Source: Callorhinus ursinus (Eukaryota; Chordata; Mammalia; Carnivora; Otariidae). From it: a DNA stretch of 64,000 nucleotides. The translations under genes were made by a program, and so were the position numbers. The stretch's first letter is position 1, and every line of letters starts with the position of its first letter. The notes beneath the pieces are model-generated. The model made no database searches, had not been told where the DNA came from, and saw nothing but the letters and a program-made list of their open reading frames with translations. Below are positions 25,206-37,000 of this stretch, piece by piece. The DNA is taken from the NCBI RefSeq assembly GCF_003265705.1, contig NW_020312817.1:53193794-53257793 (forward strand), read 5' to 3'.

Positions 25206-25596
25206 GACGCTGGCTGAGGCAGCTTGGTGGGGGGTGGGGAGGAGAGGGATGGAGAATGATGGCAGCAAGGGGATCAGTCTTCATGCCCAGAATTTGTCAG
25301 CACAAAGGATGTGCAAGTGTTTCCCATGGAATAAGTGTGGGCCACCAGAAGATAGCCAGCATGGGATCATCTTAGATTCTGTCCTAGAGGCCTGGGGGGG
25401 AAGGACAAACTGACTTCAGCAAAGAGCACCTGAGGGTATCATCAAGTTCCTAGGGGCTGTTAAAGGAGAATACATTTGCCTTGCCAGAGGAACAGAAGAT
25501 GAGTAGTTTCCTAGTGATGGGGTTGATTAAGGAACCCGGGAGAATGCCCCTAAGAATCAGCTTTAAATATCTGCCAATGTTAAACAGTGCTGATCC

Positions 25597-25783
25597 GGGC
25601 GCCTGGGTGGCTCAGATGGTTAAGCGTCTGCCTTCGGCTGAGGTCATGATCCCAGGGTCCTGGGATCGAGTCCTGCATTGGGCTCCCTGCCAGGTGGGGA
25701 GCCCGTTTCTCCCTCTGCCTCTCTCTCTTTCTCTCTCTCTCTGACTCCCATGAATAAATAAATAAAACATTAAAAAAAAAAAA
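25597..25783 (+). mobile_element. CAN SINE
   Basis: Young-looking copy with target duplication AGTGCTGATCC at 25586 and 25784. Confidence 0.95.
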
Positions 25784-26739
25784 AGTGCTGATCCTCTACC
25801 ACTACAGCAATAACAGTCAGGTAAGAACTTCTCTGCTCCCCATTACTCTCCTCCTTCCTGCTACAACCCTGGCTAAGTTTGGGTTGCATTTATGGAAAGA
25901 AACTGAGGTGGAGAAAGAAGAGAAGTCCACCATATTCCTTATTCCTGCTGGCAATAGGCCAGAGCTAAACAAGGGAAGAAGCCTCAACTGTAAATCAAGT
26001 TTGGAATTTTGGCTAGACATATTAATTACTAAAATGACTTTAGGGACTGCACAGTAGGACTTTTCAAAACCTAAGAGTGACCAGAAAAGTTCCAGCTCTA
26101 ACCTCTATCTGAATTTCCACCTAAAGCCAGAAGAGAGAGGTCCGTGAATAAATGTAGATGAACAATTGGAGAGAAAAACAAAGTTGCCTCACAATTATAT
26201 TCCAGAGTCATGCTTGTTCTTGACAATAAACAAACATTCTTCCAAGGTGGCCTTATCCTGCTTCCAGTCAACAAATGCAATTTGTATTAAAATTTTGATT
26301 AAGTTATATATAATTTAAACATAAAGCTACCAAAAATTTGTAATGCAATGCTTCCAAAGCCAAATAAAGTTGGAGATTCCATACTTTTCTAGGTAAGTAT
26401 CAAAGCAGCAGTATTGTTTCCTATAATTAATCGGAATGACTAAGTATTCATACAAATAGCCTTCACCAATAACTCAAGCATTTGTAATAGGCAAGTAGAA
26501 ACAAATTGAAAAAATATCTCTATATTTCATCCATCAAAATACGATATTATAGAATGAACAAAGAAGGCAATTATTCTTACTTAATACAAATGTTCTACTT
26601 AGTAGAACAGAGCACATCACTCATTTCCAGAGAATAAATACATTATTTCATACCATTAAGTAGTGTTTGGTATATGTGAACATTAGTTTTAGAGCAATAA
26701 GTGTACATAAGGCTATATTATTTTTTCTTAATGTTGTAG

Positions 26740-26939
26740 TTTTTTTTTTTTTTTTTTAGATTTTATTTATTTCTTTGACAGAGAGAGAGAGCACAAGCAG
26801 GGGAAGTGGTAGGTAGAGGGAGAGGGAGAAGCAGGTCCCCACCAACCAGTGAGCCCTATGTGGGGCTCGATCCCAGGAACCTGGGATCATGACCTGATCC
26901 AAAGGCAGACGCTTAACTGACTGATTCACCCAGGTGCTG
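26740..26939 (-). mobile_element. CAN SINE (antisense)
   Basis: Long T run, then AGATTTTATTTATTTC, and a diverged antisense head GATTCACCCAGGTGC. It may fall within the ANXA4 3' UTR if a distal poly(A) site is used. Confidence 0.93.
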
Positions 26940-27040
26940 CTTAATGGCAGTTTCTAATAGAAACTAAGTGACACAGTTTTTTAAAGATAGTGGAAAAGTC
27001 AATTAGGGAAAGAATATATGTCATTTTAAAGATACCATGT

Positions 27041-27046
27041 TTTATT
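27041..27046 (-). terminator. Candidate ANXA4 polyadenylation signal
   Basis: AATAAA on the minus strand about 1 kb past the ANXA4 stop codon. Another AATAAA lies at 27795-27800. Neither can be preferred without transcript data. Confidence 0.25.
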
Positions 27047-28037
27047 AAAATTATTTTTCCATGTTGTATACAAACTGAACTTTTGAATAAAATCAAGTAC
27101 AACTTCAGAATAATTCTAGAGTTGAAAGGCACAATGCAAATGTAAATTGCTACAAATCAACAAAATTGAAAAACATTTAAAAAAATATTTTTAGCACAAA
27201 AAAATTCCTTTACGTAAATTCAGAATATTTGTATTATTTGTCCCCATCACCAAAATAATACCTGGTTCGACACTTAATTTTTTTCCATTCATCTTCCAGC
27301 TAGATTAAGATTTTAACCATAATATTGTGGAATGTTCAGCATTTATGTTTGTTAACCACACATATATGATCCGTATAAGCACACAAAGAATTTAACTTGT
27401 TCAGACAAGTGGCTGATTTTGGTATACTTGAAGCTGGAGAGAGTAAATAATCTTAACGTAAGATGTGAAGAAGGAAGTCTCCCATGCAAACTTTTGTAGA
27501 GATCAACTAACAGTATAGACAAAATCTAAATAAAGGAGATTACTGGATGTCTTCCAAGTATGACCACGTAAAATAGCAAATTGGATATTCTTATGAACTA
27601 GATGCTCACAATTTCAAGTCAAGAAATTACTAGCCACTTTGAGATTAGAATTAGGGAAGCAGAGTGATTTTAGGACAGTCTTTCAGTCTTCCACTTTAAT
27701 AGTTTTTCACCAAAACCATGAAATAAATTTAATACATTCCAATTTCTGTGAAACACAGATGAGGAAGAAATCTGTTAAAAACATGGAGTACATTTTTATT
27801 TCTAATTTTAACTCTCCTTTTAGGTTTTATAAGCTTTGAAATGCAAGTACAGCTTTAAAGCATCATAATGAGTAATTATAGATGAATAATAATACAGTCA
27901 GTCTATATCCTAGGAAGCATCTGTAGGTGTTTTAATTGGAAATAAGCAATGAGATAATGCTAATAGCAGTGTAGAAAAATGAACTTAAAAAAAAATTCAA
28001 AGTGTTGGGAATCCTCCTATCCTTCTTGGATTGTATT

Positions 28038-28097
28038 TTAATCATCTCCTCCACAGAGAATGAGCAGGACCTTCCTGTAGTCTCCAGATGTGTCTCC
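28038..28097 (-). CDS. ANXA4: ANXA4 last coding exon, residues 303-321 and stop
   Basis: 60 nt: [19 protein letters not shown] followed by TAA. Acceptor GCCCCCAG. The intron before it is about 5.1 kb and packed with L1 and SINE insertions. The 3' UTR continues leftward on the plus-strand coordinates. Confidence 0.95.
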   Translation of the reverse strand, partial: GDTSGDYRKVLLILCGGDD

Positions 28098-31000
28098 CTG
28101 GGGGCAAGCGAAGCAAAGGTACAGTCAGGTAAATGGGTTTTGACACGGAATACACAGCTCAGAGGCATCTGTGTTAACTTTTTCAAACTTGTCTGGCTTT
28201 TTCTCAGAGAGGTGTTTTTTAAAAATAACATTTGTTATTTTTTTATTGCAAAAATAATACATGTTCAACGTAGAGAATAAAGACCTAAAAGAAGAACATA
28301 AAAATCCTAATTCCACCAATCCAGAGATGACTATTCTTAACATTTTGGTTTGTGCATATCCTTCCAGACTTTTTTCTATGTGTGTAGGTTCCTGTGTGAT
28401 GGATGGGCCTATAGTGTTCTGTATTCTGCTTTTCTTACATAATGTAGACTATTTCCCTGTTTTAATTTATTAAATATTTTTCTACATCATTCTTTAATGG
28501 TTAAAAGGAATTCCATCGTATACAGCTAAAATAATTTATTTGATCACCCTCCCCCATTGTTAGATATTTGTTGTTTCCAGTTTTTCAATATTTAAACACT
28601 GCTGCAATAAGAATTATAGTTGAATTTTTGTGCATTTCTTGATGATTTAGTCAGGATAAATTTTCATAAAATGGGAATTACCAGATTAACCATCATGTAT
28701 TTTCTTAAGCCTTTCAATATGTGTTGCAAACTAGCCTTCCAGAAAGGTGCTATAATTTCTACATATATATTTTTTATGGTCTAATTAATAGATCAATTTT
28801 TGCTTGTGTTTCACAGGCACTAGAAAAGAGGGAATCTCGGGGCACCTGGGTGGCTGAGGTAGTTAAGTGTCCGACTCTTGATTTCCACACAAGTCATGAT
28901 CTCACAGTTGTGAGACTGAGCCCAGCATTGGGCTCCATGCACAGCGAGAGTCAGCCTGAGATTCTCTCTCTCTCCCTCTGCCCCTCCCTCCTGTACTCTC
29001 TCTCTAAAATAAGTAAATGTATCTTAAAAAAAAAAAAAAGATGGGGCGCCTGGGTGGCTCAGTCGGTTAAGCATCAGCCTTCAGCTCTGGTCGTGATCCC
29101 AAGGTTCTGGGAATGAGCCCCACATGGGGCTCCCTGCTCGGCGGGGAGTCTGCTTCTCCCTCTCCCTCTGCTCCTCCTCCTGCTTGTGCTCTCTCTCTCA
29201 AATAAATAAATAAATAAAAGGAAGAGGGAATCTCTGTCTATAGGATTCAAAGTTTAATATATAAATCTATTAAAATAAATCTTAATATATCCTTCTTTAT
29301 GCTTTGCCCTATCAATCTGCCAAAGAATAAGGATGTGTTTGTTAAACTCTATCTGGCATACTATTGCCATCAAACTCTTTTGGAGCTTCAAATTTCTTGT
29401 TTATAGATTTGAATGCAATACTGGCACTTCAAGTTTCATGCAACTTAATCTTTGTTGTGTACAGTTGCCTTTCTTAATATAAAGTAACCCATTTTTTCCT
29501 ACTTAATGCTTTTTCTCCTTAAATTCTTCTTTTTCCCGATAGTGTAATCCCTGCTTTCTTTTTTATATTGTCAAATGTAAACTGCCTTTACTTTAAGCTA
29601 CTTACATGTCACTGTGGTTTAGTTGTTCCTTATAAACAGCACAGACTAGGATTTTACATTTTTATATAACCTGAGGGCTTATTTGTAACTTACATTTTGT
29701 CTTACTTCTGTCATTTTTTCTATTTTGTCTTACTTCTGTCATTTTTTCTATTTTTTTTAAAGATTTTATTTATTTATTTGTCAGAGAGAGAGAGCACACA
29801 CAAGCAGGGGGAGAAGCAGGCTTCCTGCTGAGCAGGGAGCCCAACGTGGCTCTTGATCCCAGGACCCTGGGATCATGACCTGAGCCGAAGGCAGATGCTT
29901 AACTGACTGAGCCACCCAGGAATCCCAGTCATTTTTTCCATTATTGACATATTTTATATATCTGTTCTTGTCCTTCTGACAACTGTTATTAAATGGGCAA
30001 TATATTCTTTATTTTTAATCTTTTCCAGTGTTGTGTGTACATATATATATTTATATATATATATAAACATATAATATAAATATATTTATAGTGATGTTGC
30101 CTGAGCCGATCAATATTTTTGTACTCCATCATTTTAGTGCCTGTATATTATTACATCGTATAAATTTTCCATAATTTATTTGAGTCATCCCCTATTGGTT
30201 AACAAAAATAATATATAATGAATTATGTACCATAAGTATATACCACATAATTTATAAAATATAAATAACATAAAGTAATGTAAATATAAATAATACTAAG
30301 ATAAAATATAGAGGTGCCTGGGTGGCTCATTCGTTAAGCATCTGCCTTCGGCTCAGGTCATGATCCCAGGTTCCTGGGATCAAGCCCCACATCGGGCTCC
30401 CTGCTCAGCGGGAAGCCTGCTTCTCCCTCTCCCACTCCCCCTGCTTGTGTTCCCTCTCTCACTGTGTCTCTTTCTGTCAAATAAATAAATAAATAAAATC
30501 TTAAAAAAGAAAAAGAAAAAGGTAAATGACCTTTAAAAAAAATAAGGTGAAATACAATATTTAGGGGCACCTGGGTGGCTCAGATGGTTAAGCGTCTGCC
30601 TTCGGCTCAGGTCATTATCCCAGGGTCCTGGGATCAAGCCCCACATCGGGCTCCTGGCTCGGCGGGGAGCCTGCTTCTCCCTCTGCCTCTCTCCCTGCTC
30701 ATGCTTTCTCGCTCTCTATCTCTGTGTCTCAAAAGAATAAATAAAATCTTAAAAAAAGCCAATATTTAGTTGACTTTTTTTCACATTTCGTGAAATGATT
30801 TTATTCAAATTCTTTCATAAATGTGGTAAAAAATATATATAACAAAATTTACCATTTTAACCATTTAAAGTGTATAACTCAGTGGCACTAATTCACATTG
30901 TTGTGTAACCATCATCACTGTCTATTTCCAAAACCTTTTCATCTCCCCTACTCTGTAACCCACTAACCAATAACCTTCTATTTCCTTTCTCCCCCAGCTC

Positions 31001-34000
31001 CTGGTAGCCTCTAATCTACTTTCTGTCTCTGTGAACTTACCTATTCTAAATATTTTGTGTAAGTACACAGAATCATACAGTATTTGTCCTTTTGTGTCTG
31101 GTTTATTCCACCTAGCATGTTCCAAAGGTACATCCATGTACCAGAAACCTCATTCCTTCTTATGTATGTATATACCTCATTTTGTTTATCCGTTCATCTG
31201 TTGCTGGATACTTAGGTTGTTGCCACCTTTTGCTATTATGAATAATGTTTACATTAGTGTACAAGTATCTGTTAGTTCCTGTTTTCATTTCTTTTGAGTA
31301 TACAGCAGTGAGTGGAATTGCTGGGTCATTTGGTAATTCTATGTTTAACTATTTTTTTAAATATTTAACTCTTTGAGGAAATGCCAGACTGTTTTTCAGT
31401 GTTTGCAACATTTTACATCCACACCAGCAATGTACAAAGGTTCCAATTTCTCCATATCCTCCCCAACATTTGTTATTTTCTGTTTTCTAAAATTATAGTC
31501 ATCCTAGTAGGTATGAAGTGGTATTTCATTGTGGTTTTGATCTGCATTTCCCTAATGATTAATGATGTTAAGCATCTTTTTGTGTGCTTATTGGCCATTT
31601 GTTTATCTTCCTTGGAGAAATGTCTATTCAAATCCTTTGTCATTTTAAAATTGGGTTGTTTGTCTTTTTGTTGAGTTGTAGAAACATTTTATATATTCTG
31701 GATAGTAAACCCTTACTAAATATGACTTGCAAATATTTTCTCCCATTCTGTGGATTAATGCATTTTTATTTTATTATTTTCTCTAAATAAATTCCTAAAC
31801 CTGTAATAGCTAAGTAAGAGGTATAGTTTATTTTTTAAACATTTATTCCTGGGGTGCCTGGGAGGCTCAGTCAGTTAAGGGTCTGACTCTGATTTCAGCT
31901 CAGGTCATGATCTCGGGGTCCTGTGATTGAACCTTGCATCATGGTCTGAGCTCAGCAGGGAGTCCACTTCTCTCTCTCTCTCTCTCCCCTTCTGCTCCTC
32001 CCCCCACTCGCACACCCATGCTCTTTCTCTCTCTCAAATAAATAAATAAATAAATAAATATTTTAAAAAAAATAACAAACATTTATTGCCAAGCTGCCTC
32101 CCAGAAAGGTTAGACCAGTTTACAGTCCTGCCATAAGAGATGGTGAATTTTCCCCAAGCCCTTCTCAATGCTGGTTTGATCTCTTTAAACTTTGTTAAGG
32201 TATAGGGTAAAAGACGGTGATTTGTTTTTACTTGCAATTGATTGTATATTATTGGTATTAATCATTCTATATATTTATTGTCCTTTGTGAAGTAAGCGCA
32301 TGTTTTCTTTTTGGATTTTTTCCTTTTTCTTAGTGATTTGTAGCTCCTCATATAGGGATATTAACTCTATATTATATAGTATAAATGTATTTTCCCATAA
32401 CTTCCTTTACAGTTATCCTTGAATCTAAAAAGTCTTTTACTTACAGCTAGCTATATTTCAGCTCTGCAAAATAAGGTTACCTCATAGAAGGTCCAGAAAT
32501 AGAAACAAGTTCCTAAATGCTTTGTATACATAGTAACAAACTCAGCAGCTCAAATCACCTCATAATTACACTCTGCAAGCTATGTGTAGGATTCAGAATA
32601 TTTAATCCACGGATCAAATCCTGATTTGAAGTTTACAGGTGGTGCAGGCAACACCAGCTTCTAGGGAAGCGGGTCTTGGCTTCATATTCATGAGACCCTT
32701 CTGGCTTCCTCAGGAAGCGAAATCCCAGTAATGAGGGGTTTTGAGGGATGAGTCCTTTCTCGTCACCCCTGTGCCAGGTTAGGACTCCTGGAAGTCTGCT
32801 GCCAGGTAGAGAAAGGCAGCAATCCGGGGTAACTAACATGCTTTTCCATGTTTTCAGCGGACCTCAGCTGGCCCGGGATAGGGTTCTGGATGATGGATTT
32901 AGTTATATACCTTCCACCATAAGCAGGTAGACAAGGAAACTGCATTGTTAAAACTATCCATTAAAATATACTCTTTCTCTGTCTGGGGTCAACATGAAAT
33001 AATCACTATATTTAGAAGGCAAACATTTCCAGCTTTTAACCTCGCAGAGATTTAAACATCTGTGTGAAAGGAGAGAAACTGGAAATACCTGAATTAGAGT
33101 ACCATCTTTAAAGGGGATGCTATCTGCCACGGAGCAGCTAAGAAGTGTCTGAATGCCCAGGTTAGAACCCCATTCTTTCCTCCAAGCTTTCCCCTGGGCC
33201 AAGGCCAGGCTCTCGTGACCTACCTTGATGAAGGAGTACAGAGACTTTCCATAGAGCCTCTTGAAGTTTTCCCGGATGTCCATCATATCAATCTCTGCTC
33301 GAGAAACCATAACTCTAATGAGGGTTTCATCATCGGTGCCCAAGCCCTAAGGAAGAAAACAAGATCCATGCTGGTTTTCAGACGGTGTTCTTCTTTAGCT
33401 TATCAAGGCAAATCTCTGCATGGCTCTCCTGATGATGTCCTTTGCACCACAACCTTAGAAAGCCTGTGGAATACTCGTCACCACAGTGTTCAAGGCTTTC
33501 CAATGTTCTGTGTTCTGACCAGAGGAGACCACTCCCTGCCACTGGAGACATACTCTGAATTCTCAGCCTGCTGCCTCGCCTGCAGATTCCTCCCCCTGAA
33601 TGTCCTCCTTCCCTCCCCAGCCTTACCATCCTTCCTACCATATGAAATCCCCCCATATAAAGCTTCCTTGAAGGTCCTGCTCACAGATACCAACTTCTTT
33701 ATATAGTCTTTTCTGATCCTCACCCCCTCAACGAATATTGAAAAAAAAAATACTCTTCTTTCTGTGTTCCTAGATATTTGGGTCCTCAACTTACATCCTA
33801 TTTTGCTCTTGTTGGTTTTCTGCCCATACCTGTCTTCCCCTTCCTACCTTTTGATCTCTCCTGCACCTCCCACGGTTCCCAGCAAGGGTGTCTGCACACA
33901 GAGTATAATGCACGGTTAGGTTCTTGGGCTATGAAGCCAGACTGCCAGTGTTTGCATCCCTGCTCCGTTACATCCTCACTGAGGACCTTGGACAAACTGC

Positions 34001-37000
34001 CTACCTCCCTATGTCTCATTTTTCTCAACTGTAAAATGGGGGTTAACAACAGTACCTGCCCCATTCAGCTGTTGTAGGGATAAAATTAATCCATATATAT
34101 ACGGCACTAGGAATAGTGATCACTATTATTATAAGTACTCAATAAATATTACCTAGTATTATCAGTAGCAGCCACTCAGTGAAGTATTTGATGAACTGAA
34201 TATCTCAGGCTGATTTTGGTTAATTTGTGTGGGAAACATAAGTAAACATGAAGGTAGACACAAGACAGGTTGGGGTCATTCAGATGCTAAAAATGAAGCC
34301 ATTTACCTTCATAGATTTATAAAGCCTTTCAGCAAAATATGCAGATTTGTTCCTCATGCACTTTACTGTTGAGATGAGAAAAAGAAATAAAAAATTACAG
34401 ATAAAATCTATGAGAAAAAAGTGACAGTTGTTCCCCCTGTTTCTACAAGGTATGAAAGAGTATCTCTCGATTGCTTTGTCGGAAAAATTTTAGCCCAACA
34501 ATGCTTTATGAACATAGGCCATGGAGAAGTAATTAATAAAGTAATTAATTGGAGAAATAATAAAGGCAATTAAAGCAAAAGGCAGCATAAAGTTTCAAAA
34601 TGATTACTATCTATACCATATGAAACTGTTATTAGTTCTAACCATTCACAGACTTGCAAGATGCAGCTACTGTACGATTATCTTTCCAGCATACTGAGAT
34701 CTAAAGGCACACAGGATATAAGATATATAAAGCTACATAATACAATAACAATCAGATCATATATAATACTTCTTGTTTAAAATTCTGGATCTCATTATGA
34801 GTGATTTAAACATTTTTTTTAATCCCTGAAAACAAAAAACTAGATCTCTATGACAACAAACTGGTAAGGAGGACAGTCTATAAACATTTGTTTCTCCACT
34901 CCCTGCCCCCTACCAGCTTACCTATGGCCAGCAGAGTATCTTCAAAACTACCAGATGTTTCAGATTTAATACTCTGCTCAATATCCTTCTGTGATATCCT
35001 TTTGTATTCATCAAACACTACAAACAATAACAAAGTGGAATTATAAATAATAAAAAAAGAATAGAGGAAATGAAAATTTATGGAGAGAATGAGCCTCTTT
35101 CTAGAACTCACTCTTTATTCTTTGGCATACAACAAGAGGAAATTAATTAACAATATCAGTGAGAACCCAAGAGGCATGTGGCAAGTGGAATGGGTGTTGG
35201 AGAGGACGAAGGACTATTGTGCCTTTCCCTTATTTGGGACCCCGCTCTCTCACACATAAAATGGAGATAACGTCTGGAGAGATTTGCTTTCTTTTCTCAT
35301 TGTTCCTTTAATGAGCAGAACATGCCTTTTTGTAATTTTGGCCTTGGCAATCACCTGTATATTCATCTTCCTTTTGGCTCATCAAAACTAGAGCAATTCA
35401 ACCCCTTCAAGACTGAGTTACATTTGATAACCAAATGGTTGCATCTTTTAATAGACTGTAACATAATTTTTTTTTCACTTTTTGCCAAATATTTTTGAAT
35501 GTGATAAACCTATTTTCCTCTTACTGTCTTTTTCTGGAGCTTCTTAGAGTGGATATTTATCTTCTTAACATTGCTTTCTTTGGGGCGCTGCCCCAGGCCC
35601 CCCATCAGGGTGATTCTCACAGGACTGTCAATCCAGGGACACCCCTGCCCCCTAACATACACCATAAGCTCTACCAAGTGAGTGGGCAGTTCACTGGACC
35701 AGAACCAGTCTTACCCTCCTGGGGATTTTTAAATTGAGCAGACCGTGGGGATGGCCAAAAGCACTGAGTCATCTTTAACCCTAGAGAACATAGGATTCAC
35801 CTGGGAAACCTGGGAAACTTCCTAGATGTCACTTTCAGGGATCTGAAGTCAGCGAGCCTGAACTAGGGGTTCAAGAATCAGCATTTTCAACGAAGACCGG
35901 ACTTTGGGAAACTGCCTTATAAATAAAATATGTGACTCCCTTCCACTGAGATCCCCAGATCTGCCTTGATTTCTATACTTCCTGGAAATGTTTGGCTCTC
36001 CCTTCAATTCAGTGAGCCACCAGTATTTTCCATTTTCCCTCTTGTCCCATTCTGTATTATTTCTTCTTCTTACTTAAGTTGGAGTCTGTGTCTATTGCTT
36101 AGGATCAAAAGATCTAATTGACACATTTTCTAAGCCTCAGTTTTCTCCACTGTAAAATGGGGGAAATAATGGCTGCTCCAATGGGATGTTGCAACAAACA
36201 ATGCTTGTAATATGCTTAGCACTGGGGGCGTCTGGGTGGCTCAGTCATTAAGCGTCTGCCTTCAGCTCAGGTCATGATCCCAGGGTCCTGGGACTGAGCC
36301 TCACATTTGGGCTCCCTGCTCAGCAGGGAGCCTGCTTCTCCCTCTGCCTGCCACTCCCCCTGCTTGTGCTCTCTCTCTCTTTCTGTCAAATAATAAAAAA
36401 AAAATCTTTAATATGCTTAGCACTGCACCTAGAAGATAATTAATAAAACCTTAGTTTTTTGAATCCTCACTATTATTGTTGGCTGGTAAAAAAACTATGA
36501 AGTTTTCTTTATCCCAAGAGTGCTTAGATTTTCTTCCAGTGGTTTACAAGCAGATATTTTATAACTTCCCAACAACTGACTTGGGCCTAGAAGTGAAAAT
36601 TGTTATTTGCATTTTTTGAGGACCTGCAGTTCTTGGAAAGTACCACCAGGGGGAGATTTATGTAATTAGTCATCCGGCAAGGAAGGGAAGGGGAAGAAAT
36701 AAGGAGCTGAGTCAGAAGTTGGTGCAGCTGATGGTAGGTAGCCCATGACATTTATTAACAGGTGTAATCACCTATTTTTAGTCACTGTGGAATATCTGAA
36801 ATAAACGCAACTTCCAAATGTGTTGTAATTTTCAATTATGTTTTCAATTTACTGAACTCCTTCTTCTCAAATTTCCCATAGGTTTTGTAAATTGTGTGTG
36901 ATTATAAGGCATGGTGGGCTTAAAAAATGATGATGCAACATAAAGACCTAAAGAGCTTACATAAAAGATGAAATATCTTATTAAATCCTTATTGCTGTTC

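Larger units (their letters stand above)
24076..28037. other. Intergenic region between ANXA4 stop codon and GMCL1 promoter
   Basis: Contains the ANXA4 3' UTR at its right end, two SINEs (25597-25783 and 26740-26939) and an old L1-like stretch at about 24660-25205. The remainder, including 24076-24650 and 25210-25590, shows nothing I recognise. Confidence 0.6.
28220..30200 (-). mobile_element. Old antisense L1 relic split by three SINEs
   Basis: AT-rich antisense L1-like text on both sides of SINEs at 28839-29041, 29044-29220 and 29750-29926, for example TTATTGCAAAAATAATACAT and TTGTTGTTTCCAGTTTTTCA. Boundaries and subfamily are uncertain; it could be several pieces. Confidence 0.45.
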
